Assembly (NCBI RefSeq): GCF_020524165.1
Contig: NZ_JAIVKU010000004.1
Coordinates: forward strand, 620,001-684,000
Direction: 5' to 3'
Source: Guptibacillus hwajinpoensis
GTDB taxonomy: Bacteria; Bacillota; Bacilli; Bacillales; Guptibacillaceae
Length of the DNA: 64,000 nt
The notes under the pieces are model-generated. The model had not been told where the DNA came from, did no database searches, and saw only the letters and a program-made list of their open reading frames with translations. Shown one piece after another: positions 38,105 through 48,210 of this stretch. Every line of letters begins with the position of its first letter. The stretch's first letter is position 1. Made by a program: the position numbers and the translations under genes.

Positions 38105-39253
38105 TTAGCTATATTCTTTTCGAAGCTGACTCGCGATAATGTTCTTTTGAATTTCAGACGTTCCTTCATAAATTCGGGTAATACGCGCGTCTCGAAAATA
38201 GCGCTCAATTGGATAATCGGAAATGTAACCAATTCCTCCATGAACCTGTAGCGCTTTGTCTGCTACTCTGTTGTATACTTCTGATCCATATAACTTTAGC
38301 ATGGCTGCTTCTTTGATCACTTTTTCACCTTGATCGACCATCCAGGCGACGCGATACGTAAACGATCTTAATGCTTCAATTTCCACACCCATTTCAGCAA
38401 CCATGTGAGCAACGGCCTGATGTTCAATAATTGGAACTCCAAATTGTATGCGTTCTTGTACATAGTCCATGCTTAAATCTAATAATTTTTGGGAAGATCC
38501 TAGATTACGCGCGGCGAGTCCTGCTCGTCCATTTGCTAAGATTTTTAATGCATTGACGTAACCTTGCCCTACCTCACCAAGCACGTTTTCGTCGGGAACT
38601 TCACAGTTATCAAAAATAAGTTCAGCGGAGTGAGATCCTTTTAAGCCCATTTTTTCTTCAACCGCACCGACCTGAAATCCCGGAAAGTTCTTTTCTACGA
38701 TAAATGAAGTAATTCCCTTTGCACCTTTTGATGGATCTGTTGCTGCCATTACGGTAAAAACATCTGCTTCAGTGGCATTCGTAATGTAGTGCTTTGTTCC
38801 ATTCAAAATATACTTATTTCCCTCTTTAACTGCTGTGGTTTTTAAATTAGAAGCATTCGATCCCGCAGAAGGTTCGGTTAAGGCGAATGCGCCAATTTTC
38901 TTTCCGCTTGCCATATCGGGTAAGTATTTTTGCTTTTGTTCTTCATTGCCGAGTTCAACGATCCCAACCGAGCCAATGCCCGTATGAGCTCCAATTAATG
39001 TGGTAAAACCATTATGTGTTTTACCTAACTCTTCATAAAGAGCGCATTTTCCAACCATGCCTATTCCTAAGCCACCATATTTTTCTGGAATACTTAAGCC
39101 GAATAGTCCCATTTCTTTTGACAACTCAATGATCCGCTCTGGAATACGATCTTCGCGCTCTATGGTCATGGCAACCTTCTCGACTTCATTTTCAACAAAA
39201 TTGCGGATGTTGGTTTTAAGAAACTGAATGTCCTGATCGAATTTAAAGTCCAT
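38105..39253 (-). CDS. acyl-CoA dehydrogenase
   Basis: 382-residue FAD enzyme that introduces the 2,3-double bond into acyl-CoA. The signatures [20 protein letters not shown] (FAD and substrate) and the catalytic-base segment [10 protein letters not shown] (Glu near residue 367) are present, as are [23 protein letters not shown]. It has normal length, and is a paralogue of the genes at 46930 and 55236. It lies between a 3-hydroxyacyl-CoA dehydrogenase gene and thiolase with 13-15 bp gaps. Confidence 0.92.
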   Translation of the reverse strand: MDFKFDQDIQFLKTNIRNFVENEVEKVAMTIEREDRIPERIIELSKEMGLFGLSIPEKYGGLGIGMVGKCALYEELGKTHNGFTTLIGAHTGIGSVGIVELGNEEQKQKYLPDMASGKKIGAFALTEPSAGSNASNLKTTAVKEGNKYILNGTKHYITNATEADVFTVMAATDPSKGAKGITSFIVEKNFPGFQVGAVEEKMGLKGSHSAELIFDNCEVPDENVLGEVGQGYVNALKILANGRAGLAARNLGSSQKLLDLSMDYVQERIQFGVPIIEHQAVAHMVAEMGVEIEALRSFTYRVAWMVDQGEKVIKEAAMLKLYGSEVYNRVADKALQVHGGIGYISDYPIERYFRDARITRIYEGTSEIQKNIIASQLRKEYS

Positions 39254-39268
39254 TATTTTCTCTCCCTT

Positions 39269-40120
39269 TTAATCGTATGTATAAAATCCTCTTCCGCTTT
39301 TTCTACCAAGTCGACCGGCTTTAACGTATTTCGTTAAAATCGGACATGGTCGATATTTTTCTCCGAGCGTTTCGTATAGATATTGCATGTTACGAAGTCT
39401 TGTATCGAGCCCAACTAGATCAGCGAGTTCTAGTGGACCCATTGGATGATTTAGCCCCAGTTTCATAGCCTTGTCAATGTCTTCTGGTGAACCAACACCT
39501 TCCATGACCATATTCATGGCTTCATTGCCGATCAGACAATTCATTCGACTGACAGCAAAGCCTGGAAATTCATTGATTCGAACGCATTCCTTTCCTATGG
39601 ATTTCCCAAAGGCCATTGCCTGGTTAATGGTTTCTTCCGATGTTTCTAAACCACAAATCACTTCGATCAGCTTCATCTTTGGAACGGGATTAAAAAAGTG
39701 AAGGGCAAGACATTGATTTGGCCTCTTTGTTTGGGCCGCAATTTCAGTCGGACTCATGGTTGATGTATTTGTAGCTAAGATAGCATGAGCTGGTGTGAGA
39801 TCATCTAGCTGTTGAAAAATACTCGTTTTCAGTTCCATAATTTCAAGAACAGCTTCGATAACTAAATCACGGTCCCTTGCTGCTACAGATAGTTCTGTTG
39901 TAAATTCAATTTCGTTAAATCGTTTTTCAGCTAATTCTTTCGAAAGAATCTCTTTACTTACGGATCGATCAAATTGGGATTTTAAATAAGATTTAGACTG
40001 ATCTAATGAAACCTCACTGACATCTTGAAGGATGACCGAGAGCCCTGCTGCAGCAGCGGAATAGGCGATTCCCCTCCCCATCGTTCCTGCACCGATCACG
40101 GCTAGTTTTTGAATTGACAA
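39269..40120 (-). CDS. 3-hydroxyacyl-CoA dehydrogenase
   Basis: 283-residue NAD(P)-dependent enzyme (HbdA type) that oxidises 3-hydroxyacyl-CoA. The Rossmann motif VIGAGTMGRGIAYSAA is at the start; later come NTSTMSPTEIA, the catalytic HFFNPVPKMKLIEVI (His), and the C-terminal NHPMGPLELADLVGLD. A second 3-hydroxyacyl-CoA dehydrogenase (41365) in the same operon may have a different chain-length or stereo preference. The start ATG 40120 has AGAGGCGTT upstream. Confidence 0.92.
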   Translation of the reverse strand: MSIQKLAVIGAGTMGRGIAYSAAAAGLSVILQDVSEVSLDQSKSYLKSQFDRSVSKEILSKELAEKRFNEIEFTTELSVAARDRDLVIEAVLEIMELKTSIFQQLDDLTPAHAILATNTSTMSPTEIAAQTKRPNQCLALHFFNPVPKMKLIEVICGLETSEETINQAMAFGKSIGKECVRINEFPGFAVSRMNCLIGNEAMNMVMEGVGSPEDIDKAMKLGLNHPMGPLELADLVGLDTRLRNMQYLYETLGEKYRPCPILTKYVKAGRLGRKSGRGFYTYD

Positions 40121-40152
40121 TCATAACGCCTCTTTTCTATAACTGAATATCG

Positions 40153-40569
40153 TTATTTCGGATGAATCACTTTAAACGTCCCACTTCCTTTTGCAAGGAG
40201 TTTTCCATTCTCATCCATTACAACACCTTCACCCATTTTCGTTCGCTTGCCTTCCCCATATACAAATGCTTTTGCAATAATCTTCCCGCTTGTGATAGGA
40301 GCAACGTAGTTGATTGTTAGATTAATCGTGATGACAGGATTACCGATCAAAGAACGCATTTTTAAACTAATAATATTGTCGATCATCGTTGCATATACAC
40401 CGCCGTGCAAACTTCCATGCGTGTTTAATAGTTTTGTTTCCACTGGTAATTCTAGTATGACCTCATCTTCAGTAATCGAACTTAATTCAAAACCTAATAA
40501 GTTAAAAAAGGGGCTTGTTTCAAAATCATTTCTTACACTGTCATATAGGTTGCTAGTATTTGTCTCCAT
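40153..40569 (-). CDS. PaaI-type hotdog-fold thioesterase
   Basis: 138-residue hotdog-fold protein, probably hydrolysing an acyl-CoA to release the acid and CoA. The family core LLNTHGSLHGGVYATMIDNI (shown in parts: HGSLHGG) carries the active-site Asn/Gly and Asp region, and the second half is a beta sheet ending GKLLAKGSGTFKV. In the phenylacetate and related CoA pathways such proteins rescue stalled intermediates. It abuts the enoyl-CoA hydratase gene with no gap. Confidence 0.85.
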   Translation of the reverse strand: METNTSNLYDSVRNDFETSPFFNLLGFELSSITEDEVILELPVETKLLNTHGSLHGGVYATMIDNIISLKMRSLIGNPVITINLTINYVAPITSGKIIAKAFVYGEGKRTKMGEGVVMDENGKLLAKGSGTFKVIHPK

Positions 40570-41343
40570 TTATTTACCTTGAAAAACGGGCTTTCTTTTC
40601 TCAAGAAAAGCTCTCGTTCCTTCGTTTTTGTCTTCTGAAGCAAAAAGAATCGCTTGTGAAAGTTTTTCAATGAGTAAACCAGTTTTCATATCTGTATCCG
40701 CTCCCATATTTACGGCAAGCTTTGCCATCATGACAGCCATTGGACCTTTACTAATAATTTGCTGGGCGATTTCAACTGTTTTTTCTTTTAACTGCGAGGT
40801 TTCAGCCATGTCCGAAATCAAACCAATCGCAGCGGCTTCTTCACTCGTAATCAATTTACCTGTTAAAATCATTTCTAGTGCCTTTCCTCTGCCAACAAGT
40901 CTCGTTAGGCGCTGAGTTCCGCCTGCACCAGGAATAATAGATAGATTTAATTCCGGTAATCCAAATTTAGCATGAGTAGCTGCAATTCTGATATCACATG
41001 CCATTGCAAGCTCGCATCCTCCACCGAGCGCATAACCGTTTACCATTGCAATAGTTGGCTTTGTGTAGCCTTCAATATAGTCATAGATTTCTTGCATGCT
41101 ACCCGATTTAAATGCATCATACATTGTCTTCTTTTCAAGCTGTGAAATGTCTGCTCCAGCAGCAAACGATTTAGCGCCTTCTCCTGTGATGATGACACAT
41201 TTCACTTCGTCCATTTTTTCAAGTTTCTCCAGGGCTTGTTTTAGTTCAATTAATGTTTCTTTATTCAATGCGTTCCTCACGTCAGGTCTTGAAATCATTA
41301 CATAAGCAAGATGATCTTCATGAGTTACACTAATATTTTCCAT
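40570..41343 (-). CDS. enoyl-CoA hydratase
   Basis: 257-residue crotonase-fold enzyme that adds water to 2-enoyl-CoA. The oxyanion hole segments SFAAGADISQL and NGYALGGGCELAMACDIRIA, and the two catalytic Glu sites (ALGGGCELA and LPELNLSIIPGAGGTQRL), are as expected for an active hydratase. The start ATG 41343 has AAGGGAG upstream. Part of the operon that runs to thiolase. Confidence 0.92.
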   Translation of the reverse strand: MENISVTHEDHLAYVMISRPDVRNALNKETLIELKQALEKLEKMDEVKCVIITGEGAKSFAAGADISQLEKKTMYDAFKSGSMQEIYDYIEGYTKPTIAMVNGYALGGGCELAMACDIRIAATHAKFGLPELNLSIIPGAGGTQRLTRLVGRGKALEMILTGKLITSEEAAAIGLISDMAETSQLKEKTVEIAQQIISKGPMAVMMAKLAVNMGADTDMKTGLLIEKLSQAILFASEDKNEGTRAFLEKRKPVFQGK

Positions 41344-41364
41344 GGTTGAATGACTCCCTTCTTT

Positions 41365-42231
41365 TTAAGTTTGATAGTTATAAAAGCCTTTCCCCGTCTT
41401 TCTCCCTAGTTCCCCTTTGTTTACTTTCTCTTCTACAATTCGTGCAGGTCGATCTGCTTCATTTCCTGATTCTTCATATCGCTGTAATCGTACATAATAG
41501 TTCACATCGATGCCGGTAAGGTCCATGAGTGCAAAAGGTCCGATCGGATGATTTAATGCTTTTGTGCACACGAGATCGATCTCTTCGTGGGTTGCGTATC
41601 CGTTCTCGAGTAAGAAAACCGCTTCGTCCATTAGCTTTCCTAAAATCCTGTTTGCGACAAATCCTGAAATTTCTTTTTGTAGTAGAACCGGCGTTTTCTG
41701 TAGGGATTCTACAAATTCATAAGCTGTCACTGCTGTTTGATCAGACGTATGCGGTCCTTTTACAACTTCTACCAAATCCATGACGAGCGCAGGATTGAAG
41801 AAATGGATGTTGCATACAGCTTCAGGACGGTCCGTTGCGTCTGCTATTTTTGAACTTACGATTGTCGAGCTATTTGTCGCAAGGATGCAATGATTTGGGC
41901 AGATTTGATCGAGTTTAGCAAACAGTTCTCTTTTGACTTCTAGCTTCTCAATGATTGCCTCGATAACAAGGTCAACTTCTTTGAAATCGTTTAGAGAAGT
42001 ACTAAAGTGAATCAAGTGAAAAGCTTCTTCCACCTGTCCTTCTGTCAATTTTCCTTTCTTAATTCTGCGTTCCATATGGCCAACAAGTGACTTTCTGGCT
42101 TTATCAAGGCTACTTTCTTCTATATCGTTTAAAATAACTGGATAGCCAGCAAGAGCACAAACCATTGCAATCTGAGCCCCCATGGTTCCTGATCCAATCA
42201 CACCAACTCTATTAACTCGTCCATTATCCAT
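41365..42231 (-). CDS. 3-hydroxyacyl-CoA dehydrogenase
   Basis: 288-residue enzyme of the same family as the gene at 39269: VIGSGTMGAQIAMVCALAG (NAD), NSSTIVSSKIA, HFFNPALVMDLVEVV (catalytic His), and NHPIGPFALMDLTGIDVNYYV. The two differ clearly in sequence, so they are old paralogues and not a recent copy. AAGGAGGTAACC precedes ATG 42231; the gene is just 5 bp after the acyl-CoA ligase gene. Confidence 0.92.
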   Translation of the reverse strand: MDNGRVNRVGVIGSGTMGAQIAMVCALAGYPVILNDIEESSLDKARKSLVGHMERRIKKGKLTEGQVEEAFHLIHFSTSLNDFKEVDLVIEAIIEKLEVKRELFAKLDQICPNHCILATNSSTIVSSKIADATDRPEAVCNIHFFNPALVMDLVEVVKGPHTSDQTAVTAYEFVESLQKTPVLLQKEISGFVANRILGKLMDEAVFLLENGYATHEEIDLVCTKALNHPIGPFALMDLTGIDVNYYVRLQRYEESGNEADRPARIVEEKVNKGELGRKTGKGFYNYQT

Positions 42232-42236
42232 AATGG

Positions 42237-43871
42237 TTACCTCCTTATTTCGATCGTTTCTTCTTTAATCAGAAGCCGTTTGAGTAACTTTCCTACTGTA
42301 TTCCTGGGCAATGAGTCTCTTATCTCAATTTGCTTTGGAACTTTGTATTTTGTTAAATGCTCGTAACAATAGGCAACGAGTTCTTCTTCTGAGATGGAAC
42401 TGTCTTTAACAACAACGAATGCTTTCACTCTTTCGCCGCTGTATTCATGAGGGACCCCAATAACAGCGGCTTCTTTCACAGAAGGATGTTCATACAGGAC
42501 GCTCTCGATTTCCTGAGGATAAACATTAAATCCTCCTGTAATAATCATTTCCTTTTTTCGTCCCACGATATAGAAGTAACCATCCTTATCCATCGTTGCA
42601 AGATCACCAGTGAGTAGCCATCCGTTTTTTAAGCTCTTACTCGTTTCCTCTGGTTTATTCCAGTAACCTTTCATTACTTGAGGTCCTTTGATGGCGAGCT
42701 CTCCAACACTTTTAGGAGGAAGTTCATTTCCATCTCCATCAACGATTTGACAATCTGTTCCTGGGAAAGGGATACCGATACTACCAATCTTTCTTTCACC
42801 GAATGGTGGATTTCGATGTGTAGAAGGGGATGTTTCTGACATGCCAAAACCCTCTCCGATGACTGCGCCTGTTATTTCTTCAAAACGATTGATCACTTCA
42901 ATCGGAAGTGGAGCAGACCCGCTAGAACAAAATTTAAAGCAATTGAGTCCGTATTCCTTTACATCTGGGTGATTAACAAAAGCGTTGTACATCGTTGGTA
43001 CACCTGGGAAAAATGTAGGCTGGTCTTCCCTAATGATTCGTAACACGTCGTTTACATCGAACTTAGGTACGATAATATTGGTAGCCCCTATATAAATACT
43101 TAAATTCATTCCGCTTGTCATGGCGTAAACATGATAAAGAGGGGTTGCCGTTAACGTGACTTCCTCCCCCAGCTTCATCTCATCTCCATACATTAAATGA
43201 CTCTGGATCACATTAGAAACAAGGTTATAATGTGTTAGCATAGCGCCTTTCATTTTTCCTGTAGTACCACCTGTAAACTGGATGACGGCAATATCATCTT
43301 TTGCTTGAATTGGTACGGGTACGGCTTCATGATCCGATGTGCTGTTTTCAATAAGCTGTTCAATGAAGTGAACATTTGGTAATAAAATGGAAGAGTTCTG
43401 ATCTGTAAGAAATAGCTGATCATAAGAATAGGATTTCATCACAATTTCAAGTTTTTCCAAGTACTTGCTCTCTGTCACGAGATAAGAAAGACCTACCTCG
43501 TATGATATCTCTTCAATTTCCCTGGGCATATACATCGGATTCATCTGTACCACAGTAGCTCCTAACTTCTGAGCTGCATAATAGGCATAGACATACATAG
43601 GCTGATTCGGTAACATCAAGCCGATTCGTTCTCCTTTTTTTATGCCCCTTTCATGCCAGGATGAGGCGAGCCGATTCACTTTCTCCTGCAATTCTATATA
43701 CGAGATATGTTGATCTTGAAAACGAAGTGCAATTTTTTGTCCGTATTTTTTCACGCTATCTTGAAGCAATTGGTACACAGAACATTCCGGTAGTGATGGG
43801 GAATTGTTCATAACTTCCGGGTAAAATCGGTACCATGGTCGATCGATCAGTTTATCCACTGCCATTCCCAC
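42237..43871 (-). CDS. long-chain fatty acid/AMP-dependent CoA ligase
   Basis: 544-residue adenylate-forming ligase that activates a carboxylic acid to its CoA ester with ATP. Core motifs include the P-loop QFTGGTTGKMKGAML, GEGFGMSETSPSTH, and the late GWLLTGDLATMDKDGYFYIVGRKKEMI and the catalytic Lys in PRNTVGKLLKR. It is LcfB-like in length. It is the entry enzyme of the cluster, directly after the TRAP transporter genes, so it likely activates the imported acid. The start ATG 43871 lies after AAGGTGGG. Confidence 0.92.
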   Translation of the reverse strand: MGMAVDKLIDRPWYRFYPEVMNNSPSLPECSVYQLLQDSVKKYGQKIALRFQDQHISYIELQEKVNRLASSWHERGIKKGERIGLMLPNQPMYVYAYYAAQKLGATVVQMNPMYMPREIEEISYEVGLSYLVTESKYLEKLEIVMKSYSYDQLFLTDQNSSILLPNVHFIEQLIENSTSDHEAVPVPIQAKDDIAVIQFTGGTTGKMKGAMLTHYNLVSNVIQSHLMYGDEMKLGEEVTLTATPLYHVYAMTSGMNLSIYIGATNIIVPKFDVNDVLRIIREDQPTFFPGVPTMYNAFVNHPDVKEYGLNCFKFCSSGSAPLPIEVINRFEEITGAVIGEGFGMSETSPSTHRNPPFGERKIGSIGIPFPGTDCQIVDGDGNELPPKSVGELAIKGPQVMKGYWNKPEETSKSLKNGWLLTGDLATMDKDGYFYIVGRKKEMIITGGFNVYPQEIESVLYEHPSVKEAAVIGVPHEYSGERVKAFVVVKDSSISEEELVAYCYEHLTKYKVPKQIEIRDSLPRNTVGKLLKRLLIKEETIEIRR

Positions 43872-43895
43872 CTTTGAGAATTTCTTTTCCTTTTT

Positions 43896-44897
43896 TTATT
43901 GAATGATCCCTTCTTCTTCAAAATATTTCTTTGCTCCTGGATGAAGTGTTTCTGGATCGATCCCATCCAAAGCCGTTTCCAACGTGAAGTTCTTTGCTCT
44001 TTGTGGAATTTGTTCCTTGAAAGGATCCTGGTTTTCCCAAAATACTTTCGTCAAGTTATAAACGTAATCTTCTGGTAGGTCTGAGCGTACGCTAAACATC
44101 GCAACAAGGGTGTAAGTTGGAATGTCTTCATCTAACCCTTTGTACGTGCCTCCTGGAAGGTTGTCATTAGAAATTCCTAATCCTTTATCGCTAATTGCTT
44201 TAAGTTTTTCTTCGTCAATTGGAATAACCTTAACAGGTTTTGTGACTTCTATTTCTTGAAGAGACGTCACTTGCGGTGCACCCCCTCCAACAAAGACGTC
44301 GACAATCCCGTCTTTTAACATAGATGCCCCATCTGAATAATTTCCGTATGAAATCTTTCCACCTGCATCCTTTATAGAATTTTCGTTGATACCATATTCC
44401 TCCATCATCCTCCAGAAGGCCACTGGGCCTCCACCGCCTTTGGGACCTAAGAAGATGTGTTGATCAACGATATCTTCTACCTCATTAATCTCATCATTTT
44501 CTGCGAGGGTAGCGATTGTCTGATAGACCGGATAAAGAGAAGTAAGTCCAGCTACCTTGTCTAACTTTTCATCAAAGCTTCCAGTCCCTTTAATTGCATC
44601 TGCAAAATCAGAAGTGTAATGAATCCCATATTGGATATCACCGATTTGAAGGGATTTCAAGTTCGATGTACTTCCACCTTCAATCTGTGAAACGTTAAGT
44701 CCTGAAAAGTGATCCATATATAATTCTGACAGTGCAGTTGTAATCGGGTACCAGCCTGAACCCATAGGTCCTGAACCAACTTTCAAGAATTTATCAGGTG
44801 CCTCAAGCCCTTCACCATCACTAGAAGCACTATTTCCACAAGCCGTTATAACGATTAGTGTAAGCGTTACCAATAGACTAATTAATGATTTGCGCAT
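43896..44897 (-). CDS. TAXI-family TRAP transporter substrate-binding lipoprotein
   Basis: 333-residue extracytoplasmic solute receptor. A lipoprotein signal ends in ITACGNS (Cys about residue 20). The mature part shows TAXI features: LKVGSGPMGSGWYPITTALSEL near the start, IEGGSTSNLKSL, YGIHYTSDFADAI, and GIVDVFVGGGAPQ. ATG 44897 is chosen because AAAAGGAGG lies 7-8 nt upstream; the frame from 44918 overlaps the permease gene. It would deliver a carboxylate to the fused permease encoded just upstream. Confidence 0.9.
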   Translation of the reverse strand: MRKSLISLLVTLTLIVITACGNSASSDGEGLEAPDKFLKVGSGPMGSGWYPITTALSELYMDHFSGLNVSQIEGGSTSNLKSLQIGDIQYGIHYTSDFADAIKGTGSFDEKLDKVAGLTSLYPVYQTIATLAENDEINEVEDIVDQHIFLGPKGGGGPVAFWRMMEEYGINENSIKDAGGKISYGNYSDGASMLKDGIVDVFVGGGAPQVTSLQEIEVTKPVKVIPIDEEKLKAISDKGLGISNDNLPGGTYKGLDEDIPTYTLVAMFSVRSDLPEDYVYNLTKVFWENQDPFKEQIPQRAKNFTLETALDGIDPETLHPGAKKYFEEEGIIQ

Positions 44898-44910
44898 TAA
44901 AATCCTCCTT

Positions 44911-46878
44911 TTATCCACTTATTTCTTGCGGTGAGCTTTTACCGACACGCCGAGGACGTTGCCAGATGTACGTGAAGACGACAAGAATAAGTCCTATTAA
45001 GTCTCCCATTAAGCCAGGCATAACAAGTAATATAGCACTGATAAATAAAATTGTTCTTTTTAGTGGAGTGACATGTCCAAACCAATATCCTTCCACTGCA
45101 CCTGCAAAAAGTACACAGCTAACTGCAGCAGATAGCAATGCAGTAATGATGGCAGGAATATCACCGCCTTGAAGTAACAATTCGGGGTTATATACAAAGA
45201 CAAATGGAACAAAAAATCCGCCAAGAGCAATACGAATCGCGTAAAACGCGGTTGATGATGGATTAGATCCAGCAATTCCTGCCGTCGTATAAGCTGTGAT
45301 TGCAACTGGAGGAGTAAGTCCTGACATTACGCCAAAATAAAATACAAACATATGGGCAGCCACAACGTTAACATTCATCTCCACTAACGCAGGAACCCCT
45401 AAAACGGCAAGAATGACGTATGCTGAAACGGTTGGCATTCCCATACCAAGGATGATTGAAGCAATGGCTAACATGATGAGAAGAAGAAATAAATGACCTC
45501 CCGCCGTATCAATCATAAATCTTGAGAACGTAAGACCAAGCCCAGTTAGGGATACAGCACCAACAATAATACCGGCAGTCGCACAGGCAGAAATAACGGC
45601 TAGTGCACTTCTAGCACCACTTTCGAGTGAAGCGAGAATATCCAATATATTCATTCTCGTCATTTTTCTAATCCAGCTTAAAAGAATCGTAGCTATGATT
45701 CCATAAAAGCCTGCTTTCATTGGGCTAAATCCATCAATCATTAAGTAAATAATCATAAGAATTGGAAGAAATAGATAGCCTTGAGTTAGAAGTACCCTTT
45801 TTGGATCGGGAAGTTGTTCTTTCGGAATGCCTTCCATGTGCAAACGTTTCGCATGGTAATACACGATAAACCCTGCAATTAAGAAGTATATAATTGCGGG
45901 AATTAATGCATATAAAGCGAGCGTTATATAAGGGATACCCGTAGTCTCAGCCATGATGAAGACGGAGGCTCCCATAATGGGTGGCATTATTTGTCCACCC
46001 TGTGAAGCAACTGCTTCAACCGCTGCAGCGAATCGTTTACTATACCCAAGTTTCTTCATTAGAGGAATCGTGAAGGATCCAGTTACAGCTGCATTCGCCG
46101 CTCCATTTCCCGTAATCGTTGCAACCATTGCACTAGCTCCAACTGCTGATAATGCAGGTCCTCCTGCACGATGACCAAGTGCACCAAAAGCAAAATTCGT
46201 AAAAAACTGTCCTCCACCAGAACGCATTAAAAACGCTCCAAAAATCACAAATAATATTAAAACGGTTGAACTGATATAGATGGGAGCACTGAAAATTCCT
46301 AGTGTGCCATTAAACATTTGATCCACCATTTTCCCATATCTTACTCCTGGGTGAGCTAGCGCACCGGGAAAATAGGGACCCAAAAAGATGTAACCCATGA
46401 AAAACAAACCAATACAAGCCATAAGAAAGCCATTTGTCCTACGTGTTGCTTCAAGCACTAATCCTATGAAAATACTTCCGAGAATAATATCGGTCATGTT
46501 TGGGTTCCCTTGTCTACTTTGAATGGCGTCACCTTGAAAAAGGATAAAACCAGTCTCTACTATTGTTGCTAAAACAAATAGCAAATCAATAGATCCAAAT
46601 TTCTTTCCTTTTCGAAATGGGAAGATAAGAAAGATTAACAGAAGTGCCCAGACCACGTGGATACTTCTCTGCTGCCAGGAGGATAGCGTTCCAAAACCAG
46701 CCGTATAAATGTGAAAGAGTGATAAACCAATAGCTAAAACAGATGTTACAAGAATGAGAATTCTTGCTGGATTCCAATTGGCTTTTCTCTTTGCCCATAT
46801 CTCTTCGATATAGGCTGGTTTATCTTTAATAGTCGTATCGATTTTCTGAACGGGATTTTCAGAATAACGTTGACTCAA
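44911..46878 (-). CDS. fused TRAP transporter permease (DctQ-DctM type)
   Basis: 655-residue membrane protein with about 16-18 helices: a four-helix DctQ-like N-terminal part (about 30-180) fused to a DctM-like large subunit. The latter shows GNGAANAAVTGSFTIPLMKKLGY, AVEAVASQGGQIMPPIMGASVFIMAE, GMGMPTVSAYVIL and MSGLTPPVAITAYTTAGIAGS, which are characteristic of TAXI-TRAP permeases. It uses a Na+ or H+ gradient for uptake. Its gene comes just after the acyl-CoA dehydrogenase gene and before the receptor gene. Confidence 0.92.
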   Translation of the reverse strand: MSQRYSENPVQKIDTTIKDKPAYIEEIWAKRKANWNPARILILVTSVLAIGLSLFHIYTAGFGTLSSWQQRSIHVVWALLLIFLIFPFRKGKKFGSIDLLFVLATIVETGFILFQGDAIQSRQGNPNMTDIILGSIFIGLVLEATRRTNGFLMACIGLFFMGYIFLGPYFPGALAHPGVRYGKMVDQMFNGTLGIFSAPIYISSTVLILFVIFGAFLMRSGGGQFFTNFAFGALGHRAGGPALSAVGASAMVATITGNGAANAAVTGSFTIPLMKKLGYSKRFAAAVEAVASQGGQIMPPIMGASVFIMAETTGIPYITLALYALIPAIIYFLIAGFIVYYHAKRLHMEGIPKEQLPDPKRVLLTQGYLFLPILMIIYLMIDGFSPMKAGFYGIIATILLSWIRKMTRMNILDILASLESGARSALAVISACATAGIIVGAVSLTGLGLTFSRFMIDTAGGHLFLLLIMLAIASIILGMGMPTVSAYVILAVLGVPALVEMNVNVVAAHMFVFYFGVMSGLTPPVAITAYTTAGIAGSNPSSTAFYAIRIALGGFFVPFVFVYNPELLLQGGDIPAIITALLSAAVSCVLFAGAVEGYWFGHVTPLKRTILFISAILLVMPGLMGDLIGLILVVFTYIWQRPRRVGKSSPQEISG

Positions 46879-46929
46879 ACAATCCAGCTCCTTTCTTCGC
46901 AGTATCCGTCGTTTGAGTAAATCGAAAGT

Positions 46930-48078
46930 TTAATTCTCATCTAGTATGTGTCTTGAAATAATCATGCGCTGAATTTCACTTGTTCCTTCATAAATCTTAG
47001 TAATCCGAGCATCTCTGTAAAAGCGTTCAACTGGATAATCAGAGACATACCCCATCCCGCCATGAATCTGTACCGCTTTATCAGCAACGCGGTTGAATAC
47101 TTCAGAGGCATAGAGTTTTGCCATCGATGCTTCTTTAATCACTTTTTTTCCTTCATCAACTTTCTTAGCTGCCATGGTCGTTAGTGCCCTAGCTGCTTCC
47201 GTTTCTGTTGCCATATCAGCAAGCATCCACTGAATCGCTTGATTGGAAGCAATAGGCTTTCCAAATTGTATACGTTCTTTCGCATAACTTGCAGACATCT
47301 CGATTAATTTATCACAGGAACCTACTGCACGAGCAGCAAGACCAATCCGCCCTTCACCGAGAATTTTGAGTGCTGATATGTATCCCATTCCGACTTCACC
47401 GATTACATTTTCTTCTGGTACTTCACAATCTTCAAAAATGATCTGGCATGTATAGGAACCTTTTAACCCCATCTTTTTATCGCGTTTGCCAACAAGTAGT
47501 CCCGGGAAATTCTTTTCTACTAGAAATGCGGTAATGCCACCTTTAGCTCCCTTTGATTTATCAGTAGAGGCAATGACAGTAAAGACGTCTGCAACAGGAC
47601 CGTTGGTAATAAAATGCTTCATACCATTAATAATCCATTTATTCCCTTGTTTTACTGCATTGGTTGATAGGTTCGTTGCGTCTGATCCGGCTCCAGGTTC
47701 AGATAAAGCAAATGCGGCAATTTTGTTTCCAGCAGCCATATCAGGTAAGTACTTTTGTTTAAGAGATTCAGAAGCTAATTTCACCAACCCCGTACTTCCA
47801 ATCCCGGTATGCGCACTAATTAATGAAACATACCCATTGTGCGTTCGTCCAAGCTGTTCTAATACGACAGCTTTTCCTTCTGTATTTAATCCGATTCCCC
47901 CATATTCCTCTGGGATGCTCATTCCAAATAGGCCAAGTTCTTTTGCTTTTTCGATCAAATGCTCTGGAATCGTATCTTCTTCTTCAATTTGCTGAGCATA
48001 TGGTTCAATCTCATTCTCAACAAAGTTTCGAATCATCGCTTTCATCTGTTGTAATTCACTTGTAATCGTTGCAGTCAT
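46930..48078 (-). CDS. acyl-CoA dehydrogenase, first gene of the sigma-54 operon
   Basis: 382-residue FAD enzyme, a paralogue of the product at 38105 with the same motifs: AFALSEPGAGSDATNLSTNA, the catalytic [14 protein letters not shown] and QIHGGMGYVSDYPVERF. SD AAGGGGG lies 7 nt before ATG 48078. It is the first gene after the sigma-54-type promoter at 48115-48130, so it leads the long operon that continues into the TRAP transporter and beta-oxidation genes. Having two acyl-CoA dehydrogenases in one operon suggests substrates of different length or branching. Confidence 0.92.
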   Translation of the reverse strand: MTATITSELQQMKAMIRNFVENEIEPYAQQIEEEDTIPEHLIEKAKELGLFGMSIPEEYGGIGLNTEGKAVVLEQLGRTHNGYVSLISAHTGIGSTGLVKLASESLKQKYLPDMAAGNKIAAFALSEPGAGSDATNLSTNAVKQGNKWIINGMKHFITNGPVADVFTVIASTDKSKGAKGGITAFLVEKNFPGLLVGKRDKKMGLKGSYTCQIIFEDCEVPEENVIGEVGMGYISALKILGEGRIGLAARAVGSCDKLIEMSASYAKERIQFGKPIASNQAIQWMLADMATETEAARALTTMAAKKVDEGKKVIKEASMAKLYASEVFNRVADKAVQIHGGMGYVSDYPVERFYRDARITKIYEGTSEIQRMIISRHILDEN

Positions 48079-48114
48079 AATAGGTTCCCCCTTACTTTTG
48101 TTACTTTAATTGAT

Positions 48115-48130
48115 TGCAAGTTTTATGCCA
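48115..48130 (-). promoter_or_regulatory. sigma-54 (-24/-12) promoter of the acyl-CoA/TRAP operon
   Basis: On the minus strand, TGGCATAAAACTTGCA has GG and GC exactly 10 bases apart, as in the sigma-54 consensus TGGCAC-N5-TTGCA. It lies about 37 bp upstream of ATG 48078. A nearly identical copy lies at 49426-49441, and a sigma-54 activator gene is next to both. Confidence 0.8.
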
Positions 48131-48210
48131 TTTTTTAAAAAAGCTCAAAAACAGCTTATTTACGAGGTTTATATTCATTCCGGAAATAAAAATGGTTAAA
48201 AAAAAATCGA

